A stretch of 64,000 nucleotides of DNA, taken from Symbiopectobacterium purcellii. Its GTDB lineage: Bacteria; Pseudomonadota; Gammaproteobacteria; Enterobacterales; Enterobacteriaceae. Position 1 is the stretch's first letter. The number at the start of each line of letters is the position of its first letter. Where the stretch lies: positions 2,108,001 through 2,172,000 of the forward strand of contig NZ_CP081864.1 in NCBI RefSeq assembly GCF_019797845.1, in the 5' to 3' direction. The notes under the pieces are model-generated. The model made no database searches. It saw only the letters and a program-made list of their open reading frames with translations, and was not told where the DNA came from. This document shows positions 32,155-42,158 of the stretch, piece after piece. A program made the position numbers and the translations under genes.

Positions 32155-32168
32155 TTGATATCGGTCAA
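32155..32168. promoter_or_regulatory. FNR box upstream of fnr (autoregulation)
   Basis: TTGAT-ATCG-GTCAA matches the FNR consensus TTGAT-N4-ATCAA at nine of ten fixed positions. It lies 20 bases before the fnr start codon, a position fit for repression by FNR itself. Confidence 0.6.
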
Positions 32169-32306
32169 TTTTAACAGCTTTTATCGGTGATGGTAAGTGT
32201 CGTCATTCGTATATCAAACGAATAAATAGGGGACATAGCGAGCCATTAAAAGAAAAACGGTAGCCGTCACATCTTTTTACCCGTTATTCAATCAGTGTTC
32301 GATATA

Positions 32307-32852
32307 TCATGAATTATATAGCGATAGCGTGCCCTGACGCGCAATGGCCCCCTCATGAGCCAGCAACCACGCTTTACGTTGTACGCCGCCTGCATAGCCG
32401 GTCAATGCGCCATTGGCACCAATAACGCGGTGACAAGGAACGACAATACTGACAGGGTTGCTGCCGTTCGCCATGCCGACCGCGCGTGATGCCGTGGGCG
32501 CGCCAAGACGGGAAGCCAATTCACCGTAGGTGATGGTGGTGCCACAAGGGATTTTTCGCAGTTCCTGCCATACTCGCTGTTGAAACGGTGTGCCAAGGCT
32601 GGCGACGGCAAGCGTATTGATAGCCTGTAAGTCCCCGGAAAAATAGCGCGCCAGTGCCTGGGTTAATCCGCCTGGATTGACCGCTTCTGTTAACGTGAAG
32701 GGATCATTTTTATAACGCCGAGCCAGCAGGCGATATAATTTCTCTTCATAGTCTTTCCACTCCACGGCGCGCAACCGCTGTTGTTCATCGGCGATAATCA
32801 ATAAATCTCCGAGCGGGGTGGATAACGTATCCAGTAAAAAGCGTTGTGGCAT
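32307..32852 (-). CDS. ogt: Methylated-DNA--[protein]-cysteine S-methyltransferase Ogt
   Basis: A 181-residue suicide repair protein that takes methyl groups from O6-methylguanine and O4-methylthymine. The acceptor cysteine is in IVVPCHRVIG near residue 145, preceded by the DNA-binding helix region TYGELASRLGAPTASRAVG. It precedes fnr and uspE on the same strand as in E. coli. A CRP-like site is 140 bases upstream. Confidence 0.96.
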   Translation of the reverse strand: MPQRFLLDTLSTPLGDLLIIADEQQRLRAVEWKDYEEKLYRLLARRYKNDPFTLTEAVNPGGLTQALARYFSGDLQAINTLAVASLGTPFQQRVWQELRKIPCGTTITYGELASRLGAPTASRAVGMANGSNPVSIVVPCHRVIGANGALTGYAGGVQRKAWLLAHEGAIARQGTLSLYNS

Positions 32853-32991
32853 GATTCAGGTCCCTTAACGCACATGTCCATTAATTGCCGCCATTATTGC
32901 CGACTCGCTGGACGAATGAAAATAAATTGAGATCGTCATCACGAAAAACGGCGGGAAGAGTGAATGACATCACGTTTTAATGCCATGGAAA

Positions 32992-33007
32992 TGTGATGCA
33001 AGTCACC
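32992..33007. promoter_or_regulatory. CRP-like site upstream of ogt
   Basis: TGTGA-TGCAAG-TCACC, preceded by AAA, matches nine of ten bases of the CRP core TGTGA-N6-TCACA. It lies about 140 bases before ogt and beyond the 3' end of the next gene. The target is uncertain. Confidence 0.45.
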
Positions 33008-33141
33008 GATGAACCGTGGCATTTGCGATAACTCTCACAACTCGATGACATATTCTCTTTTCGCCGAATTTCCCTTTCAAAACAGCGTTTCACCTGAACG
33101 GTGCAACGCTTATGCTGACACCCACTCACTGCCACTGTCAT

Positions 33142-34758
33142 TCAATCGGATGCGGGGTGGCGGCAAGATTCGGCGAGGTGGTGTAAACGCTCAGGTGCCA
33201 TCAGCATGGGCAGAAAATGTGGATAGTCGTACTGATGCTGTGCCAGCCAGTGATGCAATTTTTCAGCAAATGCCTGGGCGTCATTACAGTGTTGTTCACG
33301 GGCGGTGACGGTACCACCGTAGCTCAGACTAAAGAGCGCATCGGCAATCAGTTGTTTCGCATGGTCGCACAGTTCGGTATACCACCAGGCGCAGTCCCAA
33401 CTTGCGGCCAATCGTGCGCAGAGCGGCTCAGGCAATATCCGGGCATGGTGAATTTCACGCGCGGATTGACGCAGGTGATGGGCAAAGAAATGAGATTGCT
33501 GGCGTTCAAGGGTCACCAACTCATATTGATGGCTTCCCAATCCGCGATCGTCCGTTGGGAATAGCGGTTGAAAAGCGTGAGTCCAGTTGGCGCTTCGGGT
33601 TTCTGCATGCAACAACGGAATGGCCTGTTCCAGGGTGTGGGGTAATTGACTGTGGCGATGCAACAAGCGTCCAAGGAAATACGGTGTCTTACACATCCAG
33701 TCATAGCTGTTGAAAAACAGCGACTGCACGCTATCAATCCGTTTGACGGCGGTATTGCTGGTAGTGGCAGTGACATTGACGGCATGGTTGTCCTGCAACC
33801 AACGTTGAAACAGGGCGGCGGCATGAAGCTCCCCGTGCTCAGAGTGGTTAATCAATTGTGCCAGTCCGTACAGGTTGATCTCATTGATCGATTCCAGCAG
33901 CGAACTGTTGCTGATCCACTCCCAGCTAATGCGGGCACTGATGGCTTCCAGTTCATCTCCCGCCACGGCATGTGCCCAGCTCAAGCGCCCCTGAATTTCG
34001 TCCACCAGCATGCAGGGCAGCAGCGTCCAGCCGTAATCGATGCCCCACAAATCAAATTCAATCCATTTTTTATTGCCGGGAAAAGACGTCAGTTCAGGAT
34101 TATTGGCAAACCCGGGACGGTAATCCATCGCCGTGGCTTTCATCGAAACGCGCACATCGTCCGGCAGGCTACTCAGGGTGTTGTGCAATTGGCGGCGTGG
34201 CCAACTGTCATCAAGGTAATCACACAGCACCAGTTTTTTGCCGTGCAGACGCAAAATGCGGTGCAGCATTTTCATGCTCTGTTTCCACTGCTCGGGATGA
34301 AACGTTGGGGTTTGCAGACTGAGAATCAGTCCGCTGATGTCCGGCAGCGCTACCAGCATCTCATCCACGGTTTCACTGTAAAAGCGCGTCAGAAACGAGG
34401 TATTAGTCGTGACAGAATCCTCGTCCAAAAAGAATTCAGGAAATTTTTGTTTGATCTTGGCGTCACCGGGAAAAGCTTCACCCTGGATCCACAGTTGAAT
34501 ATGGCGCGACTGGCAATGGTGTGACACCCGTTGCAGATAGCTCAAGGTACTTTCGCGCTCATGATGCAGATTTTCAATCCCGGGATTTTTGTTGTGCGCC
34601 GGCGGGCGCGCCAGTAACGCCAGGATATTTTGTTGATGCACGATCAGCCCGTTGAAGCGATACCGCGCAATGAGGTCAATCACCTCGAGAAAATGCGGCC
34701 AGTGCCAAATCAATGGCGTATTGACCTCCAGCAAGCGTAAAGGGGGGAGCACATTCAT
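33142..34758 (-). CDS. Unrecognised 538-residue protein, probably TIM-barrel (glycosidase-like)
   Basis: I do not recognise a named family. The protein has no signal peptide. Its first 330 residues alternate strands and helices as in glycosidase barrels: LLEVNTPLIWHWPHFLEVID, FNGLIVHQQNILALL, RHIQLWIQGEAFPGD, ISGLILSLQTPTFHPEQW, KKLVLCDYLDD and KWIEFDLWGIDYGW. The rest is helical (AARLAASWDCAWWY-like region). It is divergent from a Gfo/Idh dehydrogenase and a TogB-like sugar-binding protein, so a part in oligosaccharide breakdown is likely but inferred from neighbours only. Both neighbours are frameshifted while this gene is intact. Confidence 0.6.
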   Translation of the reverse strand: MNVLPPLRLLEVNTPLIWHWPHFLEVIDLIARYRFNGLIVHQQNILALLARPPAHNKNPGIENLHHERESTLSYLQRVSHHCQSRHIQLWIQGEAFPGDAKIKQKFPEFFLDEDSVTTNTSFLTRFYSETVDEMLVALPDISGLILSLQTPTFHPEQWKQSMKMLHRILRLHGKKLVLCDYLDDSWPRRQLHNTLSSLPDDVRVSMKATAMDYRPGFANNPELTSFPGNKKWIEFDLWGIDYGWTLLPCMLVDEIQGRLSWAHAVAGDELEAISARISWEWISNSSLLESINEINLYGLAQLINHSEHGELHAAALFQRWLQDNHAVNVTATTSNTAVKRIDSVQSLFFNSYDWMCKTPYFLGRLLHRHSQLPHTLEQAIPLLHAETRSANWTHAFQPLFPTDDRGLGSHQYELVTLERQQSHFFAHHLRQSAREIHHARILPEPLCARLAASWDCAWWYTELCDHAKQLIADALFSLSYGGTVTAREQHCNDAQAFAEKLHHWLAQHQYDYPHFLPMLMAPERLHHLAESCRHPASD

Positions 34759-34907
34759 CAGGTTACAGCGCTGTGGTTGTCATGCATCGCCTCAGCATAG
34801 CAAAGAGTCATCAAGCGTTGTCAATGAGCGCACGCGATATTGGTTAACGCGCTCGAAAAATGGCGACGATACATTGCGTTAACGTCAGAAAAGAAGGAAT
34901 GACATGA

Positions 34908-36198
34908 ATGAAGAAGAAATATGCCGTTGTCGGCACCGGAGGGCGTGCCGGCCTCTATTTAACCGCAATCGCCAGAGATTACCAACAAACCAGCACCTTT
35001 GTCGCCTTTTGCGACACCAACCAGACGCGCATGCAGTATGCCAATAAAATGATTGGCGAGTGGGGACATACGCCAGTGCCGTGCTTCAGCGCTGACCAGT
35101 TCGAGACCATGATCGCCGAGTGTAAACCGGACATCGTGATCGTGACCTCCATCGATCGCACCCATCACCACTATATTATTCGGGCGATGGAACTGGGCTG
35201 CGATGTGATCAGCGAAAAACCGATGACGATTGACGAAGAGAAATGTCAGGCCATCATCAATGCTATTGCCCGTACCGGGCGTAAACTGCGCGTCACCTTC
35301 AACTATCGCTACGCGCCGCACCACAGCAAGATTCGTGAACTGATCGCTTCCGGTGTGATAGGCGATGTGTTCTCCGTGCACTTTGAATGGTTGCTGAATA
35401 CACAGCACGGTGCTGACTATTTCCGTCGCTGGCACCGTGACAAACGCAACAGCGGCGGGCTGCTGGTGCACAAATCCACCCACCATTTCGATCTGGTGAA
35501 TTTCTGGCTGCACTCCGAACCGGAAACGGTCTATGCCCAGGGGGATTTGCGCTTTTACGGTAAGGCTAACGCGGAAGCGCGAGGCGTAACCGAGTTCTAC
35601 GCGCGTTCGCATAATAGCGGAGGCGGCCAAGGACGATCCTTTTGCCTTGCAGATGAGTGAAAGCGCCCAGCTCACAGCGCTCTATTTGGATGCCGAACAT
35701 GAGGATGGTTACTACCGTGATAAGAGTGTGTTTGACGACGGCATCAACATTGAAGACGTGATGGGCGTTATGGTGCGTTACAAAAACAAAGCGATCATGA
35801 CCTACTCGCTCAATGCCTACCTGCCTTGGGAAGGGCTGAACGTGGTGTTCAACGGCAGTAAAGGGCGGTTGGAGATGAAACTGGTTGAGAAATCGTATGT
35901 CAACGGCGGTGGGCTGAAAGAGGACGAAGGCGCACTGGATCAGTGTGAAATCACGGTTTATCCCATGTTTGATGCCCCCTACAAGGTGCCGGTGGTGTAC
36001 CAGGCGGGTGGGCACGGCGGAGGCGATCTGGTGATGTTAAACGATCTGTTCGGCACGCCGGATCCCGATCCGCTACAGCGGGCGGCGGACTACCGCGACG
36101 GAGCGCGTTCCATCCTAACCGGGATAGCCGCTAACCGTTCGTTGCGGCTGGAACAGCCAGTGAAAATCGCCGATCTCGCCGTCAATCTGCCGGACTGA
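34908..36198 (+). pseudogene. Gfo/Idh/MocA-family oxidoreductase, frameshifted
   Basis: The first frame encodes 250 residues: the NAD-binding Rossmann start KKYAVVGTGGRAGLYL, the EKP motif in CDVISEKPMTIDEE and the catalytic-region HKSTHHFDLVNFW. It then runs into RSFCLADE and a stop at 35660. The remainder is in another frame, from DPFALQMSESAQLTALYLD to the stop at 36198. Removing one G at 35619-35620 restores one continuous frame (SEAAKDDPFALQ). Joined, it is about 430 residues, a normal length. It would oxidise a sugar derivative in the adjacent carbohydrate locus. Confidence 0.85.
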
Positions 36199-36436
36199 CG
36201 GATACACAGGGCGGGGTGTAACGCTTACGCATCGCCCACAATAAACCTGCAAATAGCCATGGGAGGCCACCTAACACAAACTGCGAGTACCCAGCTGTCG
36301 CTTGCGAGGTGGACACTCGGCCCAGCGCGACCCTACGTTTTTTGATGAGCTCTACCTTTTTCGATGGAATAGAGTACCCACGATATTCTGCTGTGTGGGT
36401 GATACCAGCACAATGACTATAACTAAGGGTTCTATT

Positions 36437-37755
36437 ATGACGAAAGTCTTGCATCGTATTCCTCGTATCCTACTGTTATGTGCCGCATTACCAATCAGCA
36501 GCGTTGCCGTTCATGCTGCCGATCCTGTTGAAGTTCGTATCTCCTGGTGTGGGGCAATCAGCGACATGAAGCCACTCTGGCCGCCATCAACGCCTTCCAA
36601 AAGGTGCATCCGGAGATCAAAGTGAAAGCCGAATACGCGGGGTGGGATGGTTACCTGTCGCGTCTGTCAACCCAGATGGCGGGCGGGCAAGAGCCGGATG
36701 TGATCCGCATTGACTGGAACTGGCTGCCCCAGTTTTCGCGCAACGGTGATGGCTTTTACGATCTGTATAAACAGCGCGATGCGCTGGCGTTAACGGATTT
36801 TCCGCCCCTGTATCTGAGAACCGGCGAAGTGAAAGGCAAACTCCAAGGGGTGCCGATTTCCATGACGTCGCGTGGGTTTATTTATAACAAGGGCACCTGG
36901 GATAAAGCGGGCGTTGCTTACCCGAAAACTTGGGATGAATTGTTTGCGTCTGGCCCCGCGTTTAAAAAAGCGTTGGGTGACAACTTCTACCCCCTCGGCG
37001 TGGCACAGGGATCTTCTGACGTACTGGATATTCTGACGCTGGGGCGCGCCTACATGGCGCAGAAATATGGCATCGATATGATTGCCGAGAGCAAGCAGAG
37101 CCTGGCCTATAATCGCGAGCAGGTACGCGAACTGTTCGGTTTCTATAAAAAGCTGGTGGATAACCATGTGATACCCGATCAGCGTTATTTCTCGTCCTTT
37201 GGCCGCACCAACGTGTATGAGATTCGTCCATGGATCAACGGTGAAATGGGGGGCATGTATTTATGGGATTCCGCCATCTACACCTACGCCAGCAACATGC
37301 CAAAAGAAACTGTGCTGGAGCCAGGGCCGTACCCCATGCTGAGTAACGCCAAAGACTCAGCGATCAACACCAAGCCGTCTTCACTGTTTGCAGTGGGTAA
37401 AAACACCAAGCATCCCAAAGAATCCGCGATGCTGATCGGCTTTTTGTTGAGTAACCCGGAAGGCATCAAAGCGCTGGCATTGCAAAACGGCATGCCGGCA
37501 AACCCGAAAGCGGTAACGTTGCTGGAACAAAGTGGGGTGATCACGCCGACCAATCTGCTGGCAAATGCCTATAAGGCAGCAGCTGAACAGCCAGCCACTC
37601 AAGTAGCGGTATCCCCTTACATGGAGAATCAGGAACTGGTGCAACTGTGGACCACCAGCGTTCAGCGTCTTGATTACGGTAAAGGGGCGCTCAATGAGGT
37701 CGCGGATGACTTTTACAACAACGCCAATCGTATTTTGAAACGCGCAATCCGCTAA
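36437..37755 (+). pseudogene. Extracellular oligosaccharide-binding protein (TogB-like, SBP family 1), frameshifted
   Basis: A signal peptide (MTKVLHRIPRILLLCAALPI, cleavage near VHAAD) starts at 36437, with AAGGG before it, and leads to EVRISWCGAISDMK, a wrong frame. The correct frame resumes as NQRHEATLAAINAFQKVHPE and continues to the stop at 37755. One G missing from the run at 36551-36554 accounts for the break. The body closely resembles Dickeya TogB, which binds oligogalacturonides (AEYAGWDGYLSRLSTQMAGG, VIRIDWNWLPQFSRNGDGFY, ANRILKRAIR end). No permease or ATPase genes accompany it. Confidence 0.85.
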
Positions 37756-37775
37756 GCCTTCTTTATAATGCTGTT

Positions 37776-37813
37776 AAGGCGTTATATCAACACAACGGTA
37801 TAACGCCTTTTCT
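37776..37813 (+). terminator. Rho-independent terminator after the sugar-binding protein gene
   Basis: AAGGCGTTATA at 37776-37786 pairs with TATAACGCCTT at 37799-37809, followed by TTCTCTC. It closes the carbohydrate locus. Confidence 0.75.
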
Positions 37814-37830
37814 CTCACCCCGATGGTATC

Positions 37831-37849
37831 GATAAAATAACTCATTATC
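37831..37849. promoter_or_regulatory. Weak Fur-box-like sequence upstream of hupE
   Basis: GATAAAATAACTCATTATC agrees with the 19-base Fur consensus at 14 positions, with intact outer ends. It is about 185 bases before the HupE/UreJ gene. A small hairpin (AATGCAG/CTGCATT, 37961-37979) lies nearer the gene. Assignment is tentative. Confidence 0.25.
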
Positions 37850-38033
37850 ATTTATTCGATATTTAACGCTATTATCCTCACATAAACTTATTTTTATCTC
37901 CGTATTTATTTTAATCTGGGTATTAAAAACCATAGTTCATACAAAATTAATTTAAATCATAATGCAGTATCGCTGCATTGGGTAAAACGGTTGCGTTGCT
38001 ATCTGTCTTCCCAACCTGTTAATGGAATTGAAA

Positions 38034-38627
38034 ATGAATAACCCAATGAAGGTACTGTTTACTGCTGCACTCTTTGCCTTGCCCGTTGCTGCCTTTGCCC
38101 ATATCGGTGCCGATGAGGGGGCCCACCATGTGACTGGCTTTATGCAGGGATTTATCCATCCGCTTACTGGCCTCGATCACCTGTTTGCCATGACGCTGGT
38201 CGGCGTGTGGAGTGCCATGAATACCCAAAAATGGTGGCTGGCACCTCTCTCGTTTGCCAGCCTGTTGCTGGTAGGCGCACTGATTGGCATGGCGGGACTG
38301 GTTGTGCCTGCGACTGAACATATTGTTGCGGCTTCGCTGTTGGTTCTGGGGCTGATGGTGGCCATGCAACTGAAGCTGTCAGCTTCCACTGGCGCAGTGC
38401 TGGTCGGCGCTTTTGCCCTGTTTCATGGTTTGGCGCACGGCGCTGAGTTATCTCACTCCTTTGCCGCCCTGTCAGGGATGGTGGTCGCGACTGCGCTGCT
38501 ACACATCGGCGGGCTGGCGTTGGGCTACGCCATGCTGGCAGCGAAACGCAGCGTGTGGTGGCCGCGCGTTATCGGCGCAAGCTCTGCGCTGCTTGGCGTA
38601 GGGTTGTTGAGTGGCTTCTTTGCCTGA
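38034..38627 (+). CDS. HupE/UreJ-family nickel/cobalt permease-like protein
   Basis: A 197-residue membrane protein. A signal-like first helix ends in PVAAFAH, then comes the family signature GFMQGFIHPLTGLDHLFAM with its metal-binding histidines, and a second signature FALFHGLAHGAEL; about six further helices follow. HupE/UreJ proteins move nickel or cobalt for hydrogenase, urease or B12 enzymes. No such enzyme genes lie nearby. I start it at the ATG at 38034; alternatives lie at 38022 and 38046. Confidence 0.9.
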   Translation: MNNPMKVLFTAALFALPVAAFAHIGADEGAHHVTGFMQGFIHPLTGLDHLFAMTLVGVWSAMNTQKWWLAPLSFASLLLVGALIGMAGLVVPATEHIVAASLLVLGLMVAMQLKLSASTGAVLVGAFALFHGLAHGAELSHSFAALSGMVVATALLHIGGLALGYAMLAAKRSVWWPRVIGASSALLGVGLLSGFFA

Positions 38628-38748
38628 GCATTTTCTTGATGATGACACCGGTTCCCACCGCCTGATGCGGTGGGATATCGGATTTTACAACGCAGGCTGA
38701 CCCGGCAACTGCTATCGTGTAATCCACTGAATTCCAGGGAATATCGCC

Positions 38749-39840
38749 ATGTTGCCAGCAGTGACTTCCGAAGCTATCGCTCTGTTACCCCTCTATTCCC
38801 GCGATCGGCAGCAAGCTGCCTTGACACCCACTTCAGTAATGAATCAAACCCACCTCCGTTCACATGGACAATTGATGTATCGTTTTCAGGACCGGCTCTT
38901 TTGGTGTGAGCATGATGATGTCTCCTCGTTGCACAGTCGGGTGAGTTACCTCAACGCGGTGGTTAACCATATCGTGCAGACGATGCCCAACCGGGATCGG
39001 CCTTTGACGCTGATTTCACTTGGTGCTGGTGGGGTGTTGATGGAATCCTTTATTCATAGGCAATTGCAAGGCCATGGGTATCAGGACATAAATTGGCGGG
39101 TCATTGATATTGAATACGGGCCCGATGGGGTTCACCGTTGCCTTTCCTACCGCGACAGTCTGGATGACTTTGCCGGGTTAACGGCGGGAAAACTGGCTGT
39201 TTACGGTTCGGAATAACACTATTTCACTACCAGTACGGGCGGAAATGGCGCAACTAACGACAGAGGCTGTGGGGCTACCGTGCTACTGATAATCGATCCA
39301 CCGACGTCATCGTCACAGGTTTTAGGCAGGGCGAGCATCGATCCGCAAAGCATGTCGATCAAGGGCCGCCCCGTTGAGGATATCGCCGACGCCAATTGTC
39401 TCTATTTGATCGCCTGCGACCCTGAATATAAAGAGCAGGTGGATCATGCGATGGCGATGCTGGCGCGTGGCGATCGTATCGCGACGCTGGGCAGCATTTT
39501 GAAGTGCCACGTCAATAAATTCGGGGGCTGTGAGGTGTTGTCGACGCAAGCGCCAAGAAGTTTGATGATGAAAGCAGCCTGTATTCCGCTTCTGGAACAG
39601 GCAAAAACCACACAAGCGTCGACGTCGGCTACCGAAATGACGATATCGGATATCAAGCGCGCCGTTGAGCGCTACGTTACCGCGATGGCAGATGAAAACG
39701 ATCTTTACTACGCCGTATGCTGCGTGTCTGATTATGACGTTAGTCTGGCACGACTGCGTGATTACATCATCGACAGTCCGCATTCATCATCACTCGCCAC
39801 ACTCGAGATAAATGCGACCCGTATTGAACACTATCCGTAA
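38749..39840 (+). pseudogene. Unrecognised 363-codon gene interrupted by an in-frame stop
   Basis: Two pieces lie in the same frame, separated by one TAA at 39214-39216. The first has 155 residues, the second is open from there to 39840. Both read as genuine protein with no other stop, and reading through gives YGSE-stop-HYFTTSTGGNG. The stop could be a CAA to TAA change. The first part has LTLISLGAGGVLMESFI, a nucleotide or SAM-binding-like glycine loop, then VIDIEYGPDGV. The second part has LLIIDPPTSSSQVLGRA and a helical end. AGGGA precedes the ATG at 38749. I do not recognise the family. It neighbours srfC but is on the other strand. Confidence 0.6.
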
Positions 39841-39890
39841 ACGGAGAGCGGGGGCTGGTTTTGCCCCTGCATTGAGCAGGGGCAGATCAC

Positions 39891-42158
39891 TTATTTTGCG
39901 CCGGATGCGGTGGGTTTGAATATTTGCAGAATGGCACCCAACTGTTTGCGCTGTTCGGCATCCAGTTCGCCACCGGCGGAATGCCCGGCATTTTGCAGAA
40001 TCAGGGTATTGAGCCCAATCAGCCAATCGTACACGTAAAACGCCGTATTATTGGTGGGGGTGAGCGACAACTTGGTTAACCGTTTGGCGCTGCCCCAACT
40101 GACGGCCTGTTTTTCCGGCTTGGCGAAGATTTTACGGCCACGGTTAATGCGGCTTTCCGGTCGCTGTTCCTCGGTCATTTTCTGGAAACCGAACCAGGCG
40201 ATATAATCGCCGAGCACCGTCAGGGCGCGAGAAACCTGGCTGTCTATCTCATTGTCCGTGTAGGCGCTGGGGTGATCGTCCTGGTTCAGCGTCGCGTGCA
40301 GCGCCTGATTAATACCTTGACGCAGACCGGCGGTGATGACTTCTTCCATCAGCATCTCCAACGTCGGTTTACTCAACCCGAGCAATTCGACCAGCGGTGC
40401 GTTGTCTGGCAGGTTGCGCATGTGGTTTATCCAAAAACGCAAAACCTGACGGGCAAAGATCGCATTGGTATCCACATCGCTTGGCGTGTGGATGTCGTCA
40501 GCCTGTGTCACATCCAGCGGTGTGTCGCTGAATAAATCGATATCCATGCCAATGCCAAACGGATCGGCGTTGGTCAGGGTACTGCTGTTATCCAGAGCCG
40601 GGTGGGCGACCGCGCTAACGCCGGATTGACGCTGCTGTTGATAGAGACGCCGCAGCTCATCCCGCGTCGGCAACATGCGCTCCAGCAATTCGCCGTGTAC
40701 GCCAGGCCGCGTCTGGAGCGATTTCAACACGGATTCGGCCACTTTCTGCTTTCTCATCGCCGAAATTTCACTGTCCGACTGATACCAGCCGCCGAGGATG
40801 TGTTCGAACAGTTCATTTTGCATGTCATGCAACTGTTCTGACAATCGCGCCAGCTTGTTTTCCCGTTTGACTTCGGTATTCAGCCAGTTAGCCATGCGTT
40901 TTACACCACGATCGTCAGTTGCCAGCATGGTCCCCCAGGATTCACCCGGATTACCCACGTAGCGTTGAACGCCTTCATCGTAGTGGGTGTTGTGGATGAC
41001 ACGCTGATCGAATTTGTAGCGTTGCACTGCACCGTGCTCACGATCGTTACTGGAAGCGGCGTGTACATTGCTGAGTGGGTTGAAACCCGGAATATCCAGC
41101 AGGTCGACTTGCTCAAACAGCGGCTCGCGCGTTGGTGACTGTAGCGTCACCACCAGTTCAACGGCGAGGAAAGCCAACTCCGCCAGTGAAAGCTCAACCG
41201 GTTTGCTGGCCCGATTATTGATGACGGGGCGCACATGCACGCTGGGATCGGAAGAGGTATTGAGATAGGCGACGGTGGACAGGTTCATGATGCCATCGGT
41301 AGGCAGCAAGACGTCATCAACCAGTACGCTAAGCGGTGCCAACACTTTATGGCTGTAATTCAGGCGCTGTAGCGTATGCGCAAACTGGCGATAGGTCGCC
41401 GTATACTCTTCTTTGCCCTGCCACAACACCGAGAACAACCGCGCGCGATCGTCAATGGTCAACGCTGGGGTAAGGGCAATGGCAGCGGGCCAGAAGTGGG
41501 TCTCAAGCCATTTTTGCCGTTTGCCATCGTGACGCGCCAGGCTGTCCCACAGAGCAATGACTTCATCGCTACTGAATCCCGGGATAGTCTCGGGTTGACG
41601 ATGCATCGCCAACAGTGCCATCTGCTCGATGAGTTGCTGTTCATCCTCGGCCAAACTACGGGGCGACGGCGGTGCTACGGCCGTGGACAAATAGGCCTGT
41701 GCCAGAATATTGACGATGTCCGCTTCGCTTAACAACAACAATTGAACCGGATAGGTGGCATTTTTCACGCCAGGTTGACGGGTAAAGCGGGTTACCAGAC
41801 CGGCGAGCTGGTTTTCAGGATTGATATGCGCCTGATAGTCTAGGGTATGGCCGCCGAGATCGCTCTCCAGTCGACCATTTTCGCCCGCGGCTAACGCGGA
41901 AATCAGGTAGGTTTTGCCTTCCTGTGCCTGACCGAATAGCCCGATGGCCATCTCTTTTCCGGCGCTGTCTGCCAGCCGTTGTGCCTTGTTGCGATGCCGG
42001 CGCAGTTTGATGGTTAGCGTATCGGCTTCCATCTCCAAACGCGGCGAGCGGGGACGGTTGTTCTCTACCCACTTAATGGCCTGTTCAATGCCTTCTGATG
42101 CGGCAGTCAACTGCGTGGTTAACCGGGTCGAAAGTTGTTTTGGCGTCAGTGCTCTCAT
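39891..42158 (-). CDS. srfC: SrfC, P-loop GTPase-like component of SrfABC
   Basis: A 755-residue protein of the SrfC family, annotated elsewhere as a putative virulence effector. It has a Walker A loop GLFGQAQEGKTYL at about residues 73-85 and a DxxG-like motif in DLLDIPGFNPLS near residue 354, a pattern seen in large dynamin-like or septin-like GTPases. N-terminal helices (about 1-70) and a long C-terminal helical part flank it. The start overlaps the srfB stop by four bases (ATGA), so it is coupled. The biochemical role is unknown; the GTPase reading is mine from motifs. Confidence 0.85.
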   Translation of the reverse strand: MRALTPKQLSTRLTTQLTAASEGIEQAIKWVENNRPRSPRLEMEADTLTIKLRRHRNKAQRLADSAGKEMAIGLFGQAQEGKTYLISALAAGENGRLESDLGGHTLDYQAHINPENQLAGLVTRFTRQPGVKNATYPVQLLLLSEADIVNILAQAYLSTAVAPPSPRSLAEDEQQLIEQMALLAMHRQPETIPGFSSDEVIALWDSLARHDGKRQKWLETHFWPAAIALTPALTIDDRARLFSVLWQGKEEYTATYRQFAHTLQRLNYSHKVLAPLSVLVDDVLLPTDGIMNLSTVAYLNTSSDPSVHVRPVINNRASKPVELSLAELAFLAVELVVTLQSPTREPLFEQVDLLDIPGFNPLSNVHAASSNDREHGAVQRYKFDQRVIHNTHYDEGVQRYVGNPGESWGTMLATDDRGVKRMANWLNTEVKRENKLARLSEQLHDMQNELFEHILGGWYQSDSEISAMRKQKVAESVLKSLQTRPGVHGELLERMLPTRDELRRLYQQQRQSGVSAVAHPALDNSSTLTNADPFGIGMDIDLFSDTPLDVTQADDIHTPSDVDTNAIFARQVLRFWINHMRNLPDNAPLVELLGLSKPTLEMLMEEVITAGLRQGINQALHATLNQDDHPSAYTDNEIDSQVSRALTVLGDYIAWFGFQKMTEEQRPESRINRGRKIFAKPEKQAVSWGSAKRLTKLSLTPTNNTAFYVYDWLIGLNTLILQNAGHSAGGELDAEQRKQLGAILQIFKPTASGAK

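Noticed and set aside
33646..34524. 292-codon plus-strand frame
   Set aside because: Shadow of the 538-residue minus-strand gene, which has better composition and neighbours.
36182..36454. 90-codon minus-strand frame with a hydrophobic segment
   Set aside because: It covers the promoter of the sugar-binding gene. The segment FVLGGLPWLFAGLLW resembles a membrane helix, but I found no homology or ribosome site; a relic of a lost permease cannot be excluded.
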